From Variovorax boronicumulans (GTDB lineage Bacteria > Pseudomonadota > Gammaproteobacteria > Burkholderiales > Burkholderiaceae_C): a DNA stretch of 64,000 bases. Made by a program: the position numbers and the translations under genes. The notes beneath the pieces were generated by a model, which made no database searches, had not been told where the DNA came from, and was given only the letters and a program-made list of their open reading frames with translations. Of the stretch, positions 43,540 to 52,934 are shown piece by piece; position 1 is the stretch's first letter; each line of letters opens with the position of its first letter. The stretch covers positions 372,001 through 436,000 of the forward strand of contig NZ_JARXVG010000004.1 in assembly GCF_029892485.1 (NCBI RefSeq). Reading direction: 5' to 3'.

Positions 43540-44517
43540 CTATTCGCCGCGCAGCGTCTGCCAGAGCGCCTGGTCGCGCTCGGCGGTCCACACCACCGGG
43601 TGCTCGATGCCGCGCAGCTCGTCGTAGGCGCGCGACACATCGAAAGGCAGCACATGCTGGAACACGGGCCAGCTGCCGAAGCGCGGCGCCATCGCCGCTT
43701 CGGCGCGCGCAAAGCAGCCGCGCAGGCCTTCGTTGGCGGCGATGCCGGCGCGCACGCTGTCCAGAAGCGTCGAGAGAAATTCCTTGGTGAGGCCGATGGC
43801 TTCGGCGCAGGCCGCCTCGTTCGGCAGCACCGCGCCGCGGCCCGGCACCAGCACGCGCGGCTTCAAGGCCCGCACCGCATCGAGCGTGCCGGCCCAGTCG
43901 GCGATGTAGGCATCGCCCGCGTACACGCCGCAATGGTTTTCCACCACGTCGCCCGAGAACAGCACGCCGCAGTCGGGCAGCCATGCGACCGTGTCGCCGC
44001 TCGAATGGCCGCGGCCCAAGGCCATCAGGCGCAACTCGCGGCCCAGTCCGGGGCGCGGGCCGAGCCAGAGGCTCATTTCGCCCTGGAAGCTCTGGGTCGG
44101 ATACGTGAGGCCGGGGATCTCTTCCACGCCGGCGAACAGGCGCGGAAAGCGGCCCACCTCCGAATCGAAGTCGGCCTGCCCGCGCGTGCGGATCCAGTCG
44201 AGCGTGCCGTTGCTCGCGATGATGGCCTCGACCTCGTCGAAGGCACTGGCGCCCATCACGCGCACCGCGTGGTAGTGCGTGAGCACGATGGTCTTGATGG
44301 GCTTGTCGGTCACCGTGCGAATGGCCGCGAGAAAGTCGCGCGCCATGCGCGGCGTGGGGCGCGTGTCGATCAGCACCACATGGCGATCGCCGACGACAAA
44401 GCCGCAGTTGGGGTCGAAGTCGCTGATGTAGCCGTACACGTCGGGCGCGAGCTCGCGCAGCTGCGGCTTCTGTTCCCGGGTGTCGGAGGCGGAGGCAAAC
44501 GAGACGGTGTCGGTCAT
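43540..44517 (-). CDS. metallo-beta-lactamase fold hydrolase with an altered metal motif
   Basis: A 325-residue metallo-beta-lactamase fold protein. The usual HxHxDH reads H81-Y-H83-A-V85-R86, so the Asp and last His are replaced. A later His/Asp set is present (GHSSGD, FSGDVVE), but the PGHG-type His is Arg in LVPGRGAVL (about residue 227). The fold is clear, yet a standard two-zinc site is unlikely; a single-metal or altered site is more plausible. The ATG at 44517 overlaps the preceding DUF2783 gene by 4 bases. It belongs to the leftward aromatic-type operon and probably acts on a pathway ester, lactone or thioester. Confidence 0.82.
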   Translation of the reverse strand: MTDTVSFASASDTREQKPQLRELAPDVYGYISDFDPNCGFVVGDRHVVLIDTRPTPRMARDFLAAIRTVTDKPIKTIVLTHYHAVRVMGASAFDEVEAIIASNGTLDWIRTRGQADFDSEVGRFPRLFAGVEEIPGLTYPTQSFQGEMSLWLGPRPGLGRELRLMALGRGHSSGDTVAWLPDCGVLFSGDVVENHCGVYAGDAYIADWAGTLDAVRALKPRVLVPGRGAVLPNEAACAEAIGLTKEFLSTLLDSVRAGIAANEGLRGCFARAEAAMAPRFGSWPVFQHVLPFDVSRAYDELRGIEHPVVWTAERDQALWQTLRGE

Positions 44518-44717
44518 GGTGTGGGGCTTGTCCTGAGGTCTTCGGAAGCGGCATCGATGCAGGCGAGCAGCGCGGCCTGGTCGCCGCACTGGTTGGCAAG
44601 CAGCAGCACGAGGCGGGCGTTGAGATCGGCGCTGCGCGCTTCGTCGAGGCCCTCGTGCGCGGCGAGCAGGGCGGCGTAGAAGCCGTCGGGGTCGGGGATG
44701 CGGGGCTCTGTGTTCAT
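44514..44717 (-). CDS. DUF2783 small protein
   Basis: A 67-residue protein (MNTEPRIPDPDGFYAALLAAHEGLDEARSAD onward) resembling DUF2783 proteins, which often follow MhpA-like FAD monooxygenase genes. It is mostly helical, has no signal peptide, and contains two cysteines at CGDQAALLAC. Its start overlaps the monooxygenase stop by 4 bases and its end overlaps the metallo-beta-lactamase gene by 4, so it is coupled to both. A helper role for the monooxygenase is suggested only by this association. Confidence 0.75.
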   Translation of the reverse strand: MNTEPRIPDPDGFYAALLAAHEGLDEARSADLNARLVLLLANQCGDQAALLACIDAASEDLRTSPTP

Positions 44718-46363
44718 GGGGCGTCTTCAAGGGCGAGAGCGGTGCGCAGCGCGGCGGCGATGCGCTCGGGCGTGGCGTGCGCGAGCACCGCGGCGCGGTA
44801 GGCGTCGGGGCGCACGAGCACGAAGCTGCCGGCTTCGCCGATGCCCAGGTGGTTCGCGAGTTTTTCGTCGGGCTGCAGTGTCGAGAGGCCGCTGTCGCCG
44901 CCGATGGCGATCAGGCGCAAGGGCAGCGATCCGGTCGCATCCATTGCCGCCGCGGCTTCGGCGCGTGCAGGCGCGAGCCACAGGCCGATGCATTGCGTGC
45001 CATCGGCCAGCAGCTGCATCAGCGTCGTCTCGCGGCCATCGGTCCAGCGCAGCGGCAGGTTCTGCACCGTGCGCCCGCCCTCGGGCAATTGCGGCGCCGG
45101 CGGGTAGTCGTTGGCAACCGACATGCGCCCGGTGTTCACCAGCGCCCGCGCGAACGCATACCGCGCCGCCAGCGCCACCACCGCACGGCGCAGCGTGTGC
45201 TCGGCCGGCGAGCGCGGCGCGAGAAAGCGGGCCGAGCGGCTCGTCACCTCGAGATTTTGTTTTGCGGCGGGCTGCCGCTCCGCGTCGTAGCTGTCGAGCA
45301 GCGCATCGCCGGCCCGGCCTTGCGCCACCAGCGCCAGCTTCCAGCCGAGGTTGGCTGCGTCCTGGATGCCGCTGTTGCCGCCGCGCGCGCCGAAGGGGCT
45401 CACCACATGCGCGGCATCGCCGATGAAGAACACGCGGCCGTGCCTGAAGCTGTCGAGCAGGTGATCGCGGTAGCCGTACGGGCCGATCCAGACGAACTCG
45501 AACTCCACGCCAGGCCCGAGCTGCTCGCGCAGCCGCGCGCCTGCCACTTCGGGCTGGCTGATGTGGGCCGTGTCGCAATCCTCGGGCATCTGGTAGTCGA
45601 TGCGCCACACGCCGTCGGCCATCAGGTGCTGCCAGACGCCGCGGCCTTCGTTGAAGGGCGCGTCGACCCAGGTCCAGCGCTCGGTCGGCAGTGGCTTCTT
45701 GAAGCGCACGTCGCTGATGCACCAGCGATCGGTGCTGCGCGAGGCATGCGCGTCGATGCCCAGTTGCGTGCGGATCGGGCTGTTGGCGCCGGTGGCGTCG
45801 ATCAGGCGGTCAGCCTCGATGGTGTAGCTGCCGGCCGGTGTCTCTACCTCCAGGCGCACGCCGTCGTTCAGTTGCTCCACGCGCGTCACGCGGCTCTTCC
45901 AGCGCACGTCGGTCAGCCCCAGCTCGAGGATGCGCTCGACCAGGAACCACTCGATGTAGAACTGCTGCAGGTTGATGAACGGCGGCTGCCTGGAGACGCT
46001 GTTCCTCTGCAGGTTGAAGTTGTAGACCTCCTGCTCCCCCGAGAAGGTGCGCCCGAACGACCAGGTGATGCCCTTGGCCGCGATGCGCTCGCAGATGCCC
46101 AGGCGGTCGAAGATCTCCAGGCTCTTCTGCGCATAGCAGATGCCGCGCGACGAAGCGCCGCGCACCCCGACGGTGTCGTCTTCGTCGAGCAGCACGGCAG
46201 GCACGCCGCGCTGCGCCAGGTCGCAGGCCAGCGTGAGGCCCGAGGGACCGGCGCCGACGATCACGATCGGATGGCGAACGATCTTCCCGCTGCCCATCTC
46301 GGGCGGTGGCGTGAAGGGCCAGGCCGGCAGCTCGTAGGCCGGCGCAAATGCGTAGGTTTCCAT
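44714..46363 (-). CDS. FAD-dependent aromatic monooxygenase (MhpA-like)
   Basis: A 549-residue flavoprotein hydroxylase of the MhpA/PheA class. The N-terminal dinucleotide motif is VIVGAGPSGLTLACDLAQRGV (about residues 33-53). The second FAD motif is FFIGDAAHVVSPFGARGGNSGIQDAANLGWKL (about 310-341), and a thioredoxin-like C-terminal domain follows (about 430-549). It should use NAD(P)H and oxygen to hydroxylate a phenolic or hydroxy-aromatic acid. Neighbours upstream encode an alpha/beta hydrolase and a VOC metalloprotein, a hydroxylase, ring-cleavage and hydrolase pattern. The operon is probably controlled by the divergent LysR. Confidence 0.88.
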   Translation of the reverse strand: METYAFAPAYELPAWPFTPPPEMGSGKIVRHPIVIVGAGPSGLTLACDLAQRGVPAVLLDEDDTVGVRGASSRGICYAQKSLEIFDRLGICERIAAKGITWSFGRTFSGEQEVYNFNLQRNSVSRQPPFINLQQFYIEWFLVERILELGLTDVRWKSRVTRVEQLNDGVRLEVETPAGSYTIEADRLIDATGANSPIRTQLGIDAHASRSTDRWCISDVRFKKPLPTERWTWVDAPFNEGRGVWQHLMADGVWRIDYQMPEDCDTAHISQPEVAGARLREQLGPGVEFEFVWIGPYGYRDHLLDSFRHGRVFFIGDAAHVVSPFGARGGNSGIQDAANLGWKLALVAQGRAGDALLDSYDAERQPAAKQNLEVTSRSARFLAPRSPAEHTLRRAVVALAARYAFARALVNTGRMSVANDYPPAPQLPEGGRTVQNLPLRWTDGRETTLMQLLADGTQCIGLWLAPARAEAAAAMDATGSLPLRLIAIGGDSGLSTLQPDEKLANHLGIGEAGSFVLVRPDAYRAAVLAHATPERIAAALRTALALEDAP

Positions 46364-46373
46364 GGTCTTGCTG

Positions 46374-47495
46374 CTATAGCGCGTGGGCGAACTCGGCGAT
46401 GGCGTCGGCCGCCTGTGGGATCAGCCCGGGTTGCCCCGCCAGATAGTGGTTGCCGCCCACGATGTCGACGTTGCGGATGCGCGCCCCACCCGCGGCCATC
46501 CACGCACCGCGCGTGCTCGGGAAAGTCGATTGATCGCCCGTGTAGGTCAGCAGCAGCTTGGGAACCGTGGTGCGCGCGAGGTTGGCTGGACCATCCGCCT
46601 GCGAGCGCGACGACCATTGCGAGAGGAACGCGGTGAGCGATGTCGTGCGGCCCATCGCATTGGCCGAATAGTTCACCTGACGCGCGTCGCCCCACACGCT
46701 GCCGGGGAGGCGGTCGTTCGCATCGAGCGATAGATCGACGCAGCGCGGATCGGCGTGCGTGCGGTAGACGATGAAGGTCTGGTCGCGCGGTGCGCCGGGC
46801 GTGTTGCGCAGCAGCGCAAGGCGATCGACGCACCATTGCTCGATGCGGTCCAGCCGCGCCTTCTGCGCTGCGCTGAAGCGGGCGAGGAATTCGGTGTCGT
46901 AAGGCACGCGATGACGCGGGTCGTACATGTCGAGGTCGGAGTTCACCGAGAGCGGGTCGTGCTCGTCGGTGACCGAGGGGTCGATCCAGTCGCGCATCAA
47001 CCGCGTGCGGCCCAGGTGCGCGGCGCACAGCGCGATGCCATCCACCGGCGGCAGGTCGCTCGGGTGCAGGTGCGTCGGGTCGCCGTCGGGCAGGTGCGTG
47101 GCCGTGAGCTTCTCGGCCTGCGCCTGGTAGAAGGCCGCGAGCGCTGCGCCACCGGAGTTGCCGACGAGGAACACCTTCTCGTAGCCGGCCGCGCGCAGAT
47201 GCTGCACGCCGGCGCCCAGGTCCTGAATGGCGCGCTCCATCAGCAGCACCGTGTCGTTGCCCGCGAAGCGCGAGTTCAGCCCCATGCAGCAGATGCCGCG
47301 TTCGGCCAGCGGGTCGATGAGGTAGTGGCCCATGAAGTTGCTGGTCGGATGCATCACGATGGCCGCGACTTTCTTCGGACCCGTGGGCGCGCGAAAGGCG
47401 CCGTAGATGCGCGGGCGCAGCAGCTGCAGGCCCGACTGGCTTTCCATCGCCGCCCCGGGCTTCACGTCGATGACGGCGAGTTGCAGATCAGACAT
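46374..47495 (-). CDS. alpha/beta hydrolase of the catabolic operon
   Basis: A 373-residue alpha/beta-fold hydrolase. The nucleophile elbow is VGNSGGAAL (about residue 117), the oxyanion region is AIVMHPTSNFMG (about 44), and the C-terminal His is in GGNHYLAG (about 350). The nucleophile motif G-N-S-G-G departs from the usual G-x-S-x-G only by the Asn, which is allowed. It is larger than simple meta-cleavage hydrolases, with a 150-residue insertion, so it may act on an ester, amide or C-C bond. ATG 47495 (MSDLQLAV) overlaps the VOC gene end by 8 bases. Confidence 0.82.
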   Translation of the reverse strand: MSDLQLAVIDVKPGAAMESQSGLQLLRPRIYGAFRAPTGPKKVAAIVMHPTSNFMGHYLIDPLAERGICCMGLNSRFAGNDTVLLMERAIQDLGAGVQHLRAAGYEKVFLVGNSGGAALAAFYQAQAEKLTATHLPDGDPTHLHPSDLPPVDGIALCAAHLGRTRLMRDWIDPSVTDEHDPLSVNSDLDMYDPRHRVPYDTEFLARFSAAQKARLDRIEQWCVDRLALLRNTPGAPRDQTFIVYRTHADPRCVDLSLDANDRLPGSVWGDARQVNYSANAMGRTTSLTAFLSQWSSRSQADGPANLARTTVPKLLLTYTGDQSTFPSTRGAWMAAGGARIRNVDIVGGNHYLAGQPGLIPQAADAIAEFAHAL

Positions 47496-48030
47496 TCGGC
47501 GCACCCTTCGCTGCGCGCAGTCTTGCCTTGCGCGCGGTCCATGCGTCGAGCTCCGAGCGGGCGCGCAGTGCGTGCGCATCCATCTCGGCCTGCGGCACCG
47601 TCGGCGTCGTCAGTTCCAGGCGAATGCCGTTCGGGTCGAAGAAGTAGATCGATTCGATGATGTGGTGGTCGGTCACGCCCAGCACCTCGACGCCCGCGCC
47701 TTCGAGCCGCGCCTTGGCGGCGAGCAGGTCGTCCACCGAATCGACGCGCAGCGCGATGTGGTTCACCCACGCGGGCGTGTTGGGCGAGGGCAGCGCGGCG
47801 GTGTCGTCGCCCAGGTCGAAGAAGGCGATGTACGAGCCGTCGCGCATCTGGAAAAAGATGTGCACGTAGGGGCAGTACTCGCCGGTGCTCGGCACATGGT
47901 CGCTCTGGATGATGTGCGCGAGCGGCAGGCCCAGCAGGTCTTCGTAGAAGTGGCGGGTTTTTTCGCTGTCGCGGCAGCGCCAGGCGAAGTGGTGCAGTCC
48001 GCGGATGGGTGGGGCAGTCGTCGTCGGCAT
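47488..48030 (-). CDS. VOC family metalloprotein, extradiol dioxygenase or glyoxalase type
   Basis: A 180-residue vicinal oxygen chelate protein. Two beta-alpha-beta-beta-beta modules begin GLHHFAWRCRDSEKTRHFYEDLLGLPL and VNHIALRVDSVDDLLAAKARLE. Candidate metal ligands are His in LHHFAW, His in NHIAL and Glu in IRLEL. It may open an aromatic ring in the same pathway as the monooxygenase, but glyoxalase or hydrolase roles are not excluded by sequence. ATG 48030 is the family-like start. It is the first gene of the leftward operon, divergent from the LysR gene across 85 bases. Confidence 0.83.
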   Translation of the reverse strand: MPTTTAPPIRGLHHFAWRCRDSEKTRHFYEDLLGLPLAHIIQSDHVPSTGEYCPYVHIFFQMRDGSYIAFFDLGDDTAALPSPNTPAWVNHIALRVDSVDDLLAAKARLEGAGVEVLGVTDHHIIESIYFFDPNGIRLELTTPTVPQAEMDAHALRARSELDAWTARKARLRAAKGAPNV

Positions 48031-48091
48031 GGCTTGTTTCCTGTGAGCCGTGATTGGGCGATGCCGCGTCTTATGATGCAATCGAAATTAA

Positions 48092-48107
48092 TTCATCGAT
48101 TGATGAA
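48092..48107. promoter_or_regulatory. candidate LysR operator between divergent genes
   Basis: TTCATC (48092-48097) and GATGAA (48102-48107) form a dyad with a four-base spacer in an AT-rich patch only a few bases before the LysR start. The position fits autoregulation plus control of the divergent catabolic operon, as is usual for LysR proteins. The T-N11-A consensus is not exact. Confidence 0.4.
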
Positions 48108-48115
48108 ATAAGCAT

Positions 48116-49021
48116 ATGAATCTCACCTTGCGCCAGCTGCGCGCCTTCGCCGCCGTCGCCGAAGCCGGCAGCTTCACCGCGGCGGCGCAGCAGCTGCACC
48201 TCACGCAGTCGGCGCTCAGCGTGCTGGTGCGCGAACTCGAACGCGAGATGGGCGTGCAATTGCTCGACCGCCATACACGGCGCGTGCAACTGTCGGAGGC
48301 GGGGCGCGAGTTCCTGCCCTCGGTGCACCGCCTGCTCGGCGACCTCACGAGCGCGGTGGCCGGCGTGACCGATCTGCGTGACAAGAAGAAAGGGGTGTTG
48401 CGTCTTGCGGCGCCACAACTCATGGCCTGCACGCTGATGCCGCGCGTGATCGCCCTCTATCGCGAGGCGTACCCCGACGTCGATGTGCGCTTGGCCGACA
48501 CGCTGCCCGAGCACCTGCTGGCGGGGGTCGCGGCCGGCGACGTCGAACTCGCCGTGGGGCAGGACGTGGCGGTCGACGCCACCATCGACCGCCGCACGCT
48601 GCTGCGCGATCGCCATTGGCTGATCTGCCCGCCCGACCACGCGTTCGCCAGGCGCCGCAAGGTGCGCTGGCACGAACTCGGCCCGTACACCTTCATCGCG
48701 CCTACCCGTGATTTCCGCCAGCGCGTGTTGCCCGAGCTGGCCCCGGCGGACCGCGAGCTCATGCTGCGCCCCGGCACCCAGGAGGTGTCGTACATGACCA
48801 CTGCGCTCGGCATGGTGGCCTCGGGGCTCGGGCTCACCGTGTGCCCGACCTATTCGGCGCCGCTGGTGCGCGCCCACGGGCTGCAGATGGTGCGGCTGGA
48901 GTCGCCCGACTTCCACCGTGAGGTGTGCGTCTACAGCGCGGCGCGGCGCGCGCTTTCGCCGGCTGCGGCGAGCTTCGTCGAGATCCTGGAGCGCTTCGCG
49001 AAGTCGCAGCCGAAGGGTTGA
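48116..49021 (+). CDS. LysR family transcriptional regulator
   Basis: A 301-residue LysR-type regulator. The N-terminal winged helix occupies about residues 1-60 (TLRQLRAFAAVAEAGSFTAAAQQLHLTQSALSVLVRELE), and the two-lobed effector domain spans about 90-290. It is divergent from the VOC, hydrolase and monooxygenase operon and probably activates it in response to a pathway aromatic. The dyad at 48092-48107 is a possible binding site. The gene ends about 95 bases before pgk, which is unrelated. Confidence 0.9.
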   Translation: MNLTLRQLRAFAAVAEAGSFTAAAQQLHLTQSALSVLVRELEREMGVQLLDRHTRRVQLSEAGREFLPSVHRLLGDLTSAVAGVTDLRDKKKGVLRLAAPQLMACTLMPRVIALYREAYPDVDVRLADTLPEHLLAGVAAGDVELAVGQDVAVDATIDRRTLLRDRHWLICPPDHAFARRRKVRWHELGPYTFIAPTRDFRQRVLPELAPADRELMLRPGTQEVSYMTTALGMVASGLGLTVCPTYSAPLVRAHGLQMVRLESPDFHREVCVYSAARRALSPAAASFVEILERFAKSQPKG

Positions 49022-49072
49022 AAAGCATCGGAACGCTGCAAGAGGCGCATAGAGCGGCCACGGGGCGATACC

Positions 49073-49078
49073 TACAAT
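49073..49078 (+). promoter_or_regulatory. candidate -10 element of the pgk promoter
   Basis: TACAAT at 49073-49078 lies 37 bases before the pgk ATG. No convincing -35 hexamer is seen 17 bases upstream. A similar TACAAT precedes yajC (30318), so the hexamer may be a local promoter habit. Confidence 0.35.
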
Positions 49079-49114
49079 GCAAGACGACCTGTTTTCCACT
49101 ATCTCCAGAGACCC

Positions 49115-50308
49115 ATGAACGTCATTCGATTCACCGACCTCTGCGCGCAGGGCAAGGCCGCCGGCCAGCGCGTCTTCATCCGTGCCGATCTCAACGTGCC
49201 GCAGGACGACCAGGGCAACATCACCGAAGACACGCGCATCCGCGCCTCGGTGCCCTGCATCCAGCTGGCGCTCGACGCCGGCGCGGCCGTGATGGTGACC
49301 TCGCACCTGGGCCGCCCCACCGAAGGCGAGTTCAAGCCCGAAGACTCGCTTGCCCCCGTGGCCAAGCGCCTGGGCGAACTGCTCGGCCGCGATGTGCCGC
49401 TGGTGGCCAACTGGGTCGACGGCGTCGATGTGAAGCCCGGCCAGGTCGTGCTGCTCGAGAACTGCCGCGTCAACAAGGGCGAGAAGAAGAACGACGAGGC
49501 GCTGGCCCGCAAGCTTGCCGCGCTCACCGACATCTACGTGAACGACGCCTTCGGCACCGCCCACCGCGCCGAAGCCACCACCTATGGCATCGCGCAGTTC
49601 GCCAAGATCGCGGCCGCCGGCCCGCTGCTGGCGGCCGAGATGGACGCCATCACCAAGGCGCTGGCCCAGCCCAAGCGGCCGCTGGTGGCCATCGTGGCGG
49701 GTTCCAAGGTCAGCACCAAGCTCACCATCCTCAAGAGCCTGTCGGCCAATGTGGACCAGCTGATCGTGGGCGGCGGCATCGCCAACACCTTCATGCTGGC
49801 CGCGGGCCTTTCGATCGGCAAGTCGCTGGCCGAGGCCGACCTGGTCGACCAGGCCAAGGCAGTGATCGAAGCCATGCGCGCGCGCGGCGCCGATGTGCCG
49901 ATCCCCGTGGACGTGGTCACGGCCAAGACCTTCGCGGCCGATGCGCCCGCCACCGTCAAGGACGCGAACGACGTGGCCGACGACGACCTGATCCTCGACA
50001 TCGGCCCGAAGACCGCCGCGATCCTTTCGGCGCAACTGCGCGAAGCCGGCACCATCGTCTGGAACGGCCCGGTGGGCGTGTTCGAGTTCGACGCGTTCGC
50101 AGGCGGCACCAAGGCCATTGCACAAGCCATTGCCGAGAGCAGCGCGTTCTCGATCGCCGGCGGCGGCGACACGCTCGCGGCCATTGCCAAGTACGGCATC
50201 GAAAAGCAGGTCGGCTACATCTCGACCGGCGGCGGCGCCTTCCTCGAAGTGCTGGAGGGCAAGACCCTGCCGGCCTTCGAAATCCTCGGCAAGCGCGCGG
50301 CGGGCTGA
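49115..50308 (+). CDS. pgk: phosphoglycerate kinase
   Basis: A 397-residue glycolytic kinase transferring phosphate between 1,3-bisphosphoglycerate and ADP. It has the N-terminal substrate motif [11 protein letters not shown] with TRIRASVP (about 19-48), and the C-terminal nucleotide loop [13 protein letters not shown] with [17 protein letters not shown]. Length is standard. It starts the glycolytic and purine gene run pgk-pyk-fba-purC, which is largely co-directional. The gap to pyk is 87 bases and contains AT-rich repeats around GTATACAGTAGCGAATACAAAA, perhaps an internal promoter. Confidence 0.97.
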   Translation: MNVIRFTDLCAQGKAAGQRVFIRADLNVPQDDQGNITEDTRIRASVPCIQLALDAGAAVMVTSHLGRPTEGEFKPEDSLAPVAKRLGELLGRDVPLVANWVDGVDVKPGQVVLLENCRVNKGEKKNDEALARKLAALTDIYVNDAFGTAHRAEATTYGIAQFAKIAAAGPLLAAEMDAITKALAQPKRPLVAIVAGSKVSTKLTILKSLSANVDQLIVGGGIANTFMLAAGLSIGKSLAEADLVDQAKAVIEAMRARGADVPIPVDVVTAKTFAADAPATVKDANDVADDDLILDIGPKTAAILSAQLREAGTIVWNGPVGVFEFDAFAGGTKAIAQAIAESSAFSIAGGGDTLAAIAKYGIEKQVGYISTGGGAFLEVLEGKTLPAFEILGKRAAG

Positions 50309-50395
50309 CCTCGGCGGCGGGGAATCTCGTGAGGGTGACTTCCGTCAGACACACAAAGTGTATACAGTAGCGAATACAAAACGGAGACCAATTTC

Positions 50396-51844
50396 ATGAG
50401 CACGGATCGCATCCCCCGCCACGCCACCAAGATCGTTGCCACGCTCGGCCCGGCGTCCAGCACCCCCGAACTGCTGGAAAAGATGATCCAGGCCAAGGTC
50501 AGCGTGGTGCGGCTCAACTTCAGCCACGGCACGGCGCAAGACCACATCGACCGCGCCACCATGGTGCGCGAAGCCGCCCGCAAGGCGGGCCGCGAAGTGG
50601 CCATCATGGCCGACCTGCAGGGCCCGAAGATCCGCGTCGGCCGCTTCGCGCAGGGCAAGATCCTGCTCGAGGCGGGCGCGAAGTTCGTGCTCGACGCCTC
50701 GCGCACCGAACTCGGCGACATCGATGCCGTGGGCCTGGACTACAAGGACCTGCCGCGCGACGTGAAGCCCGGCGACAAGCTGCTGCTGAATGACGGCCTG
50801 ATCGTGCTCACGGTCGACGGCGTCAAGGGCGAAGCGGTCCACACCACCGTCAAGCTGGGCGGCGAGCTCTCGAACAACAAGGGCATCAACAAGCAGGGCG
50901 GCGGTCTCACCGCCCCCGCGTTGACCGCCAAGGACATGGAAGACATCAAGACCGCGATGAGCTTCCAGGCCGACTACGTGGCCGTGAGCTTTCCCAAGAA
51001 CGCCACCGACATGGAAATGGCCCGCCAGCTGTGCAACGTGGCGGCCGCCGAATACGGCCACAAGCCCGGCATGATCGCCAAGATCGAGCGTGCCGAAGCC
51101 ATTCCCAAGCTCGAAGAGATCTTGCGCGCCAGCGACGGCATCATGGTCGCCCGCGGCGACCTGGCCGTTGAAGTCGGCAATGCCGCCGTGCCCGCGCTGC
51201 AGAAAAAGATGATCCGCATGGCGCGCGACATGGACAAGGTGGTGATCACCGCGACCCAGATGATGGAGTCGATGATCACCAACCCCGTGCCCACCCGCGC
51301 CGAAGTGAGCGACGTGGCCAATGCCGTGCTCGACGGCACCGATGCCGTGATGCTCTCGGCCGAAACCGCGTCGGGCCGCTATCCGCTCGAAACCGTGCAG
51401 GAGATGAGCCGCATCTGCGAAGCTGCCGAAGCCGCGGAAGACAAGATGCTCGACGCCGACTTCAGCGGCAAGACCTACAGCCGCATCGACCAGTCGATCG
51501 CCATGGGCGCGCTCTTCACCGCGCACCACCTGGGCGCCAAGGCCATCGTGGCGCTGACCGAATCGGGCTCCACGATGCTCTGGATGAGCCGCCACCGCGC
51601 GCACATCCCGATGTACGCCTTGACCTCGCGCCTGGCCACGCAGCGCAAGCTCGCGCTGTACCGCAATGTGCGCCCGCTGCTGATGGATTCGGAAAGCGAC
51701 CGCGACACCGCGCTGCAGCAGGCCGAGAACCACCTGAAGAAGCGCGGCATCGTGCAGAGCGGCGACGTCTACGCCATCACCTGCGGCGAGCCGATGGGTG
51801 CCCCGGGCGGCACCAACATGCTCAAGATCTGCCGCGCGAGCTGA
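50396..51844 (+). CDS. pyk: pyruvate kinase
   Basis: A 482-residue pyruvate kinase making pyruvate and ATP from phosphoenolpyruvate. The N-terminal TKIVATLGPASS, the metal-site segment GIMVARGDLAVEVG (about residues 246-259) and TQMMESMITNPVPTRAEVSDVANAVLDG (about 286-313) are intact. The C-terminal allosteric domain is present. Its stop codon directly abuts that of the convergent acdS gene, with no intergenic bases. It belongs to the glycolytic run starting with pgk. Confidence 0.96.
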   Translation: MSTDRIPRHATKIVATLGPASSTPELLEKMIQAKVSVVRLNFSHGTAQDHIDRATMVREAARKAGREVAIMADLQGPKIRVGRFAQGKILLEAGAKFVLDASRTELGDIDAVGLDYKDLPRDVKPGDKLLLNDGLIVLTVDGVKGEAVHTTVKLGGELSNNKGINKQGGGLTAPALTAKDMEDIKTAMSFQADYVAVSFPKNATDMEMARQLCNVAAAEYGHKPGMIAKIERAEAIPKLEEILRASDGIMVARGDLAVEVGNAAVPALQKKMIRMARDMDKVVITATQMMESMITNPVPTRAEVSDVANAVLDGTDAVMLSAETASGRYPLETVQEMSRICEAAEAAEDKMLDADFSGKTYSRIDQSIAMGALFTAHHLGAKAIVALTESGSTMLWMSRHRAHIPMYALTSRLATQRKLALYRNVRPLLMDSESDRDTALQQAENHLKKRGIVQSGDVYAITCGEPMGAPGGTNMLKICRAS

Positions 51845-52861
51845 TCAGCCGTTCCTGAACAGGAAGCTGTAGGCGTTGAGGGCGGGCACACCGCCCAGAT
51901 GCGCATACAGCACCTTCGAGCCGGCCGGAAACTCGCCGAGCCGCACTTTCTCGATCATCCCGTGCATCGACTTGCCCTCGTACACAGGGTCGGTCAGCAT
52001 GCCTTCGAAGCGCGCACAGAGGCGAATCGCCTCCAGCGTGCCTTCGTTCGGCAGCCCGTATTCCGGCCCGCCGAAGCGGCGGTCGAGCACCACATCCTTC
52101 TCTGTGATGTCGCGGCCCAACTCGACCAGCTCGGCCGTGTTCTTCGCGATGCGCAGGATCTGATCGAAGGTCTGCTGCGGCTTGGCCGAGGCGTCGATGC
52201 CGATCACGCGGTCGGCGCGACCGTCGGCCGCAAAGCCCACCACCATGCCGGCCTGCGTGCTGCCGGTCACGGCGCAGACCACGATGTAGTCGAACCTGAA
52301 GCCGAGCTCGGCTTCCTGCTGGCGCACTTCTTCGGCGAAGGCCACGAAGCCCAGGCCGCCCCTCGGATGCTCGGAGCAACCCGCCGGAATCGGAAAAGGC
52401 TTGCCGCCAGCCTGGCGCACGCTTTCCATCGCGTCTTCCCAGCTTTTCCGGATGCCGATGTCGAAGCCCGCGGCGTCGAGCCGAACGTCGGCGCCCATGA
52501 TGCGCGACATCTCGATGTTGCCGACCCGGTCGTACACCGCGTCGGAGTAGTTGACCCAGTTCTCCTGCACCAGCACGCACTTGAGACCCAGGTGCGCGGC
52601 CACGGCGGCGACCTGGCGCGTCTGGTTTGACTGGATGCCGCCGATGGACACCAGCGTGTCGTAGCCGCCTTCGAGCGCCTCGGGGATCAGGTATTCGAGC
52701 TTGCGGGTCTTGTTGCCGCCGAAGGCCAGGCCGCTGTTGCAGTCCTCGCGCTTGGCATAGAGCTCGACCTTGCCGCCCAGGTGCGCGCTCAGGCGCTTGA
52801 GCGGATGGATCGGCGTGGGGCCGAAGGTCAAGGCGTGGCGGGGAAATTTCTTCAGGTTCAT
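51845..52861 (-). CDS. acdS: 1-aminocyclopropane-1-carboxylate (ACC) deaminase
   Basis: A 338-residue PLP enzyme that cleaves ACC, the plant ethylene precursor, to 2-oxobutyrate and ammonia. It closely follows the Pseudomonas ACC deaminase sequence in memory: Lys51 binds PLP in FGGNKTRK, and the ring-opening serine lies in [12 protein letters not shown] (about residue 78). Residues that separate true ACC deaminases from D-cysteine desulfhydrases, Glu in NEGTLEA (about 295) and Leu in AHLGG (about 322), are present. Length is exactly that of the family. ATG 52861 (MNLKKFPRH) was chosen. It is divergent from an Lrp-type regulator, AcdR-like, and interrupts the pyk-fba order. Confidence 0.95.
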   Translation of the reverse strand: MNLKKFPRHALTFGPTPIHPLKRLSAHLGGKVELYAKREDCNSGLAFGGNKTRKLEYLIPEALEGGYDTLVSIGGIQSNQTRQVAAVAAHLGLKCVLVQENWVNYSDAVYDRVGNIEMSRIMGADVRLDAAGFDIGIRKSWEDAMESVRQAGGKPFPIPAGCSEHPRGGLGFVAFAEEVRQQEAELGFRFDYIVVCAVTGSTQAGMVVGFAADGRADRVIGIDASAKPQQTFDQILRIAKNTAELVELGRDITEKDVVLDRRFGGPEYGLPNEGTLEAIRLCARFEGMLTDPVYEGKSMHGMIEKVRLGEFPAGSKVLYAHLGGVPALNAYSFLFRNG

Positions 52862-52934
52862 CGACGCGGCTCCGAGGTGGGTTGAAGCTGTCAATCGTAG
52901 AAAGAAGGGCGCGCAACGTGCTTGTGAAGTTCAG

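Noticed and set aside
51845..52861. D-cysteine desulfhydrase as an alternative for acdS
   Set aside because: The Glu and Leu positions that mark true ACC deaminases are present, and an AcdR-like regulator is divergent.
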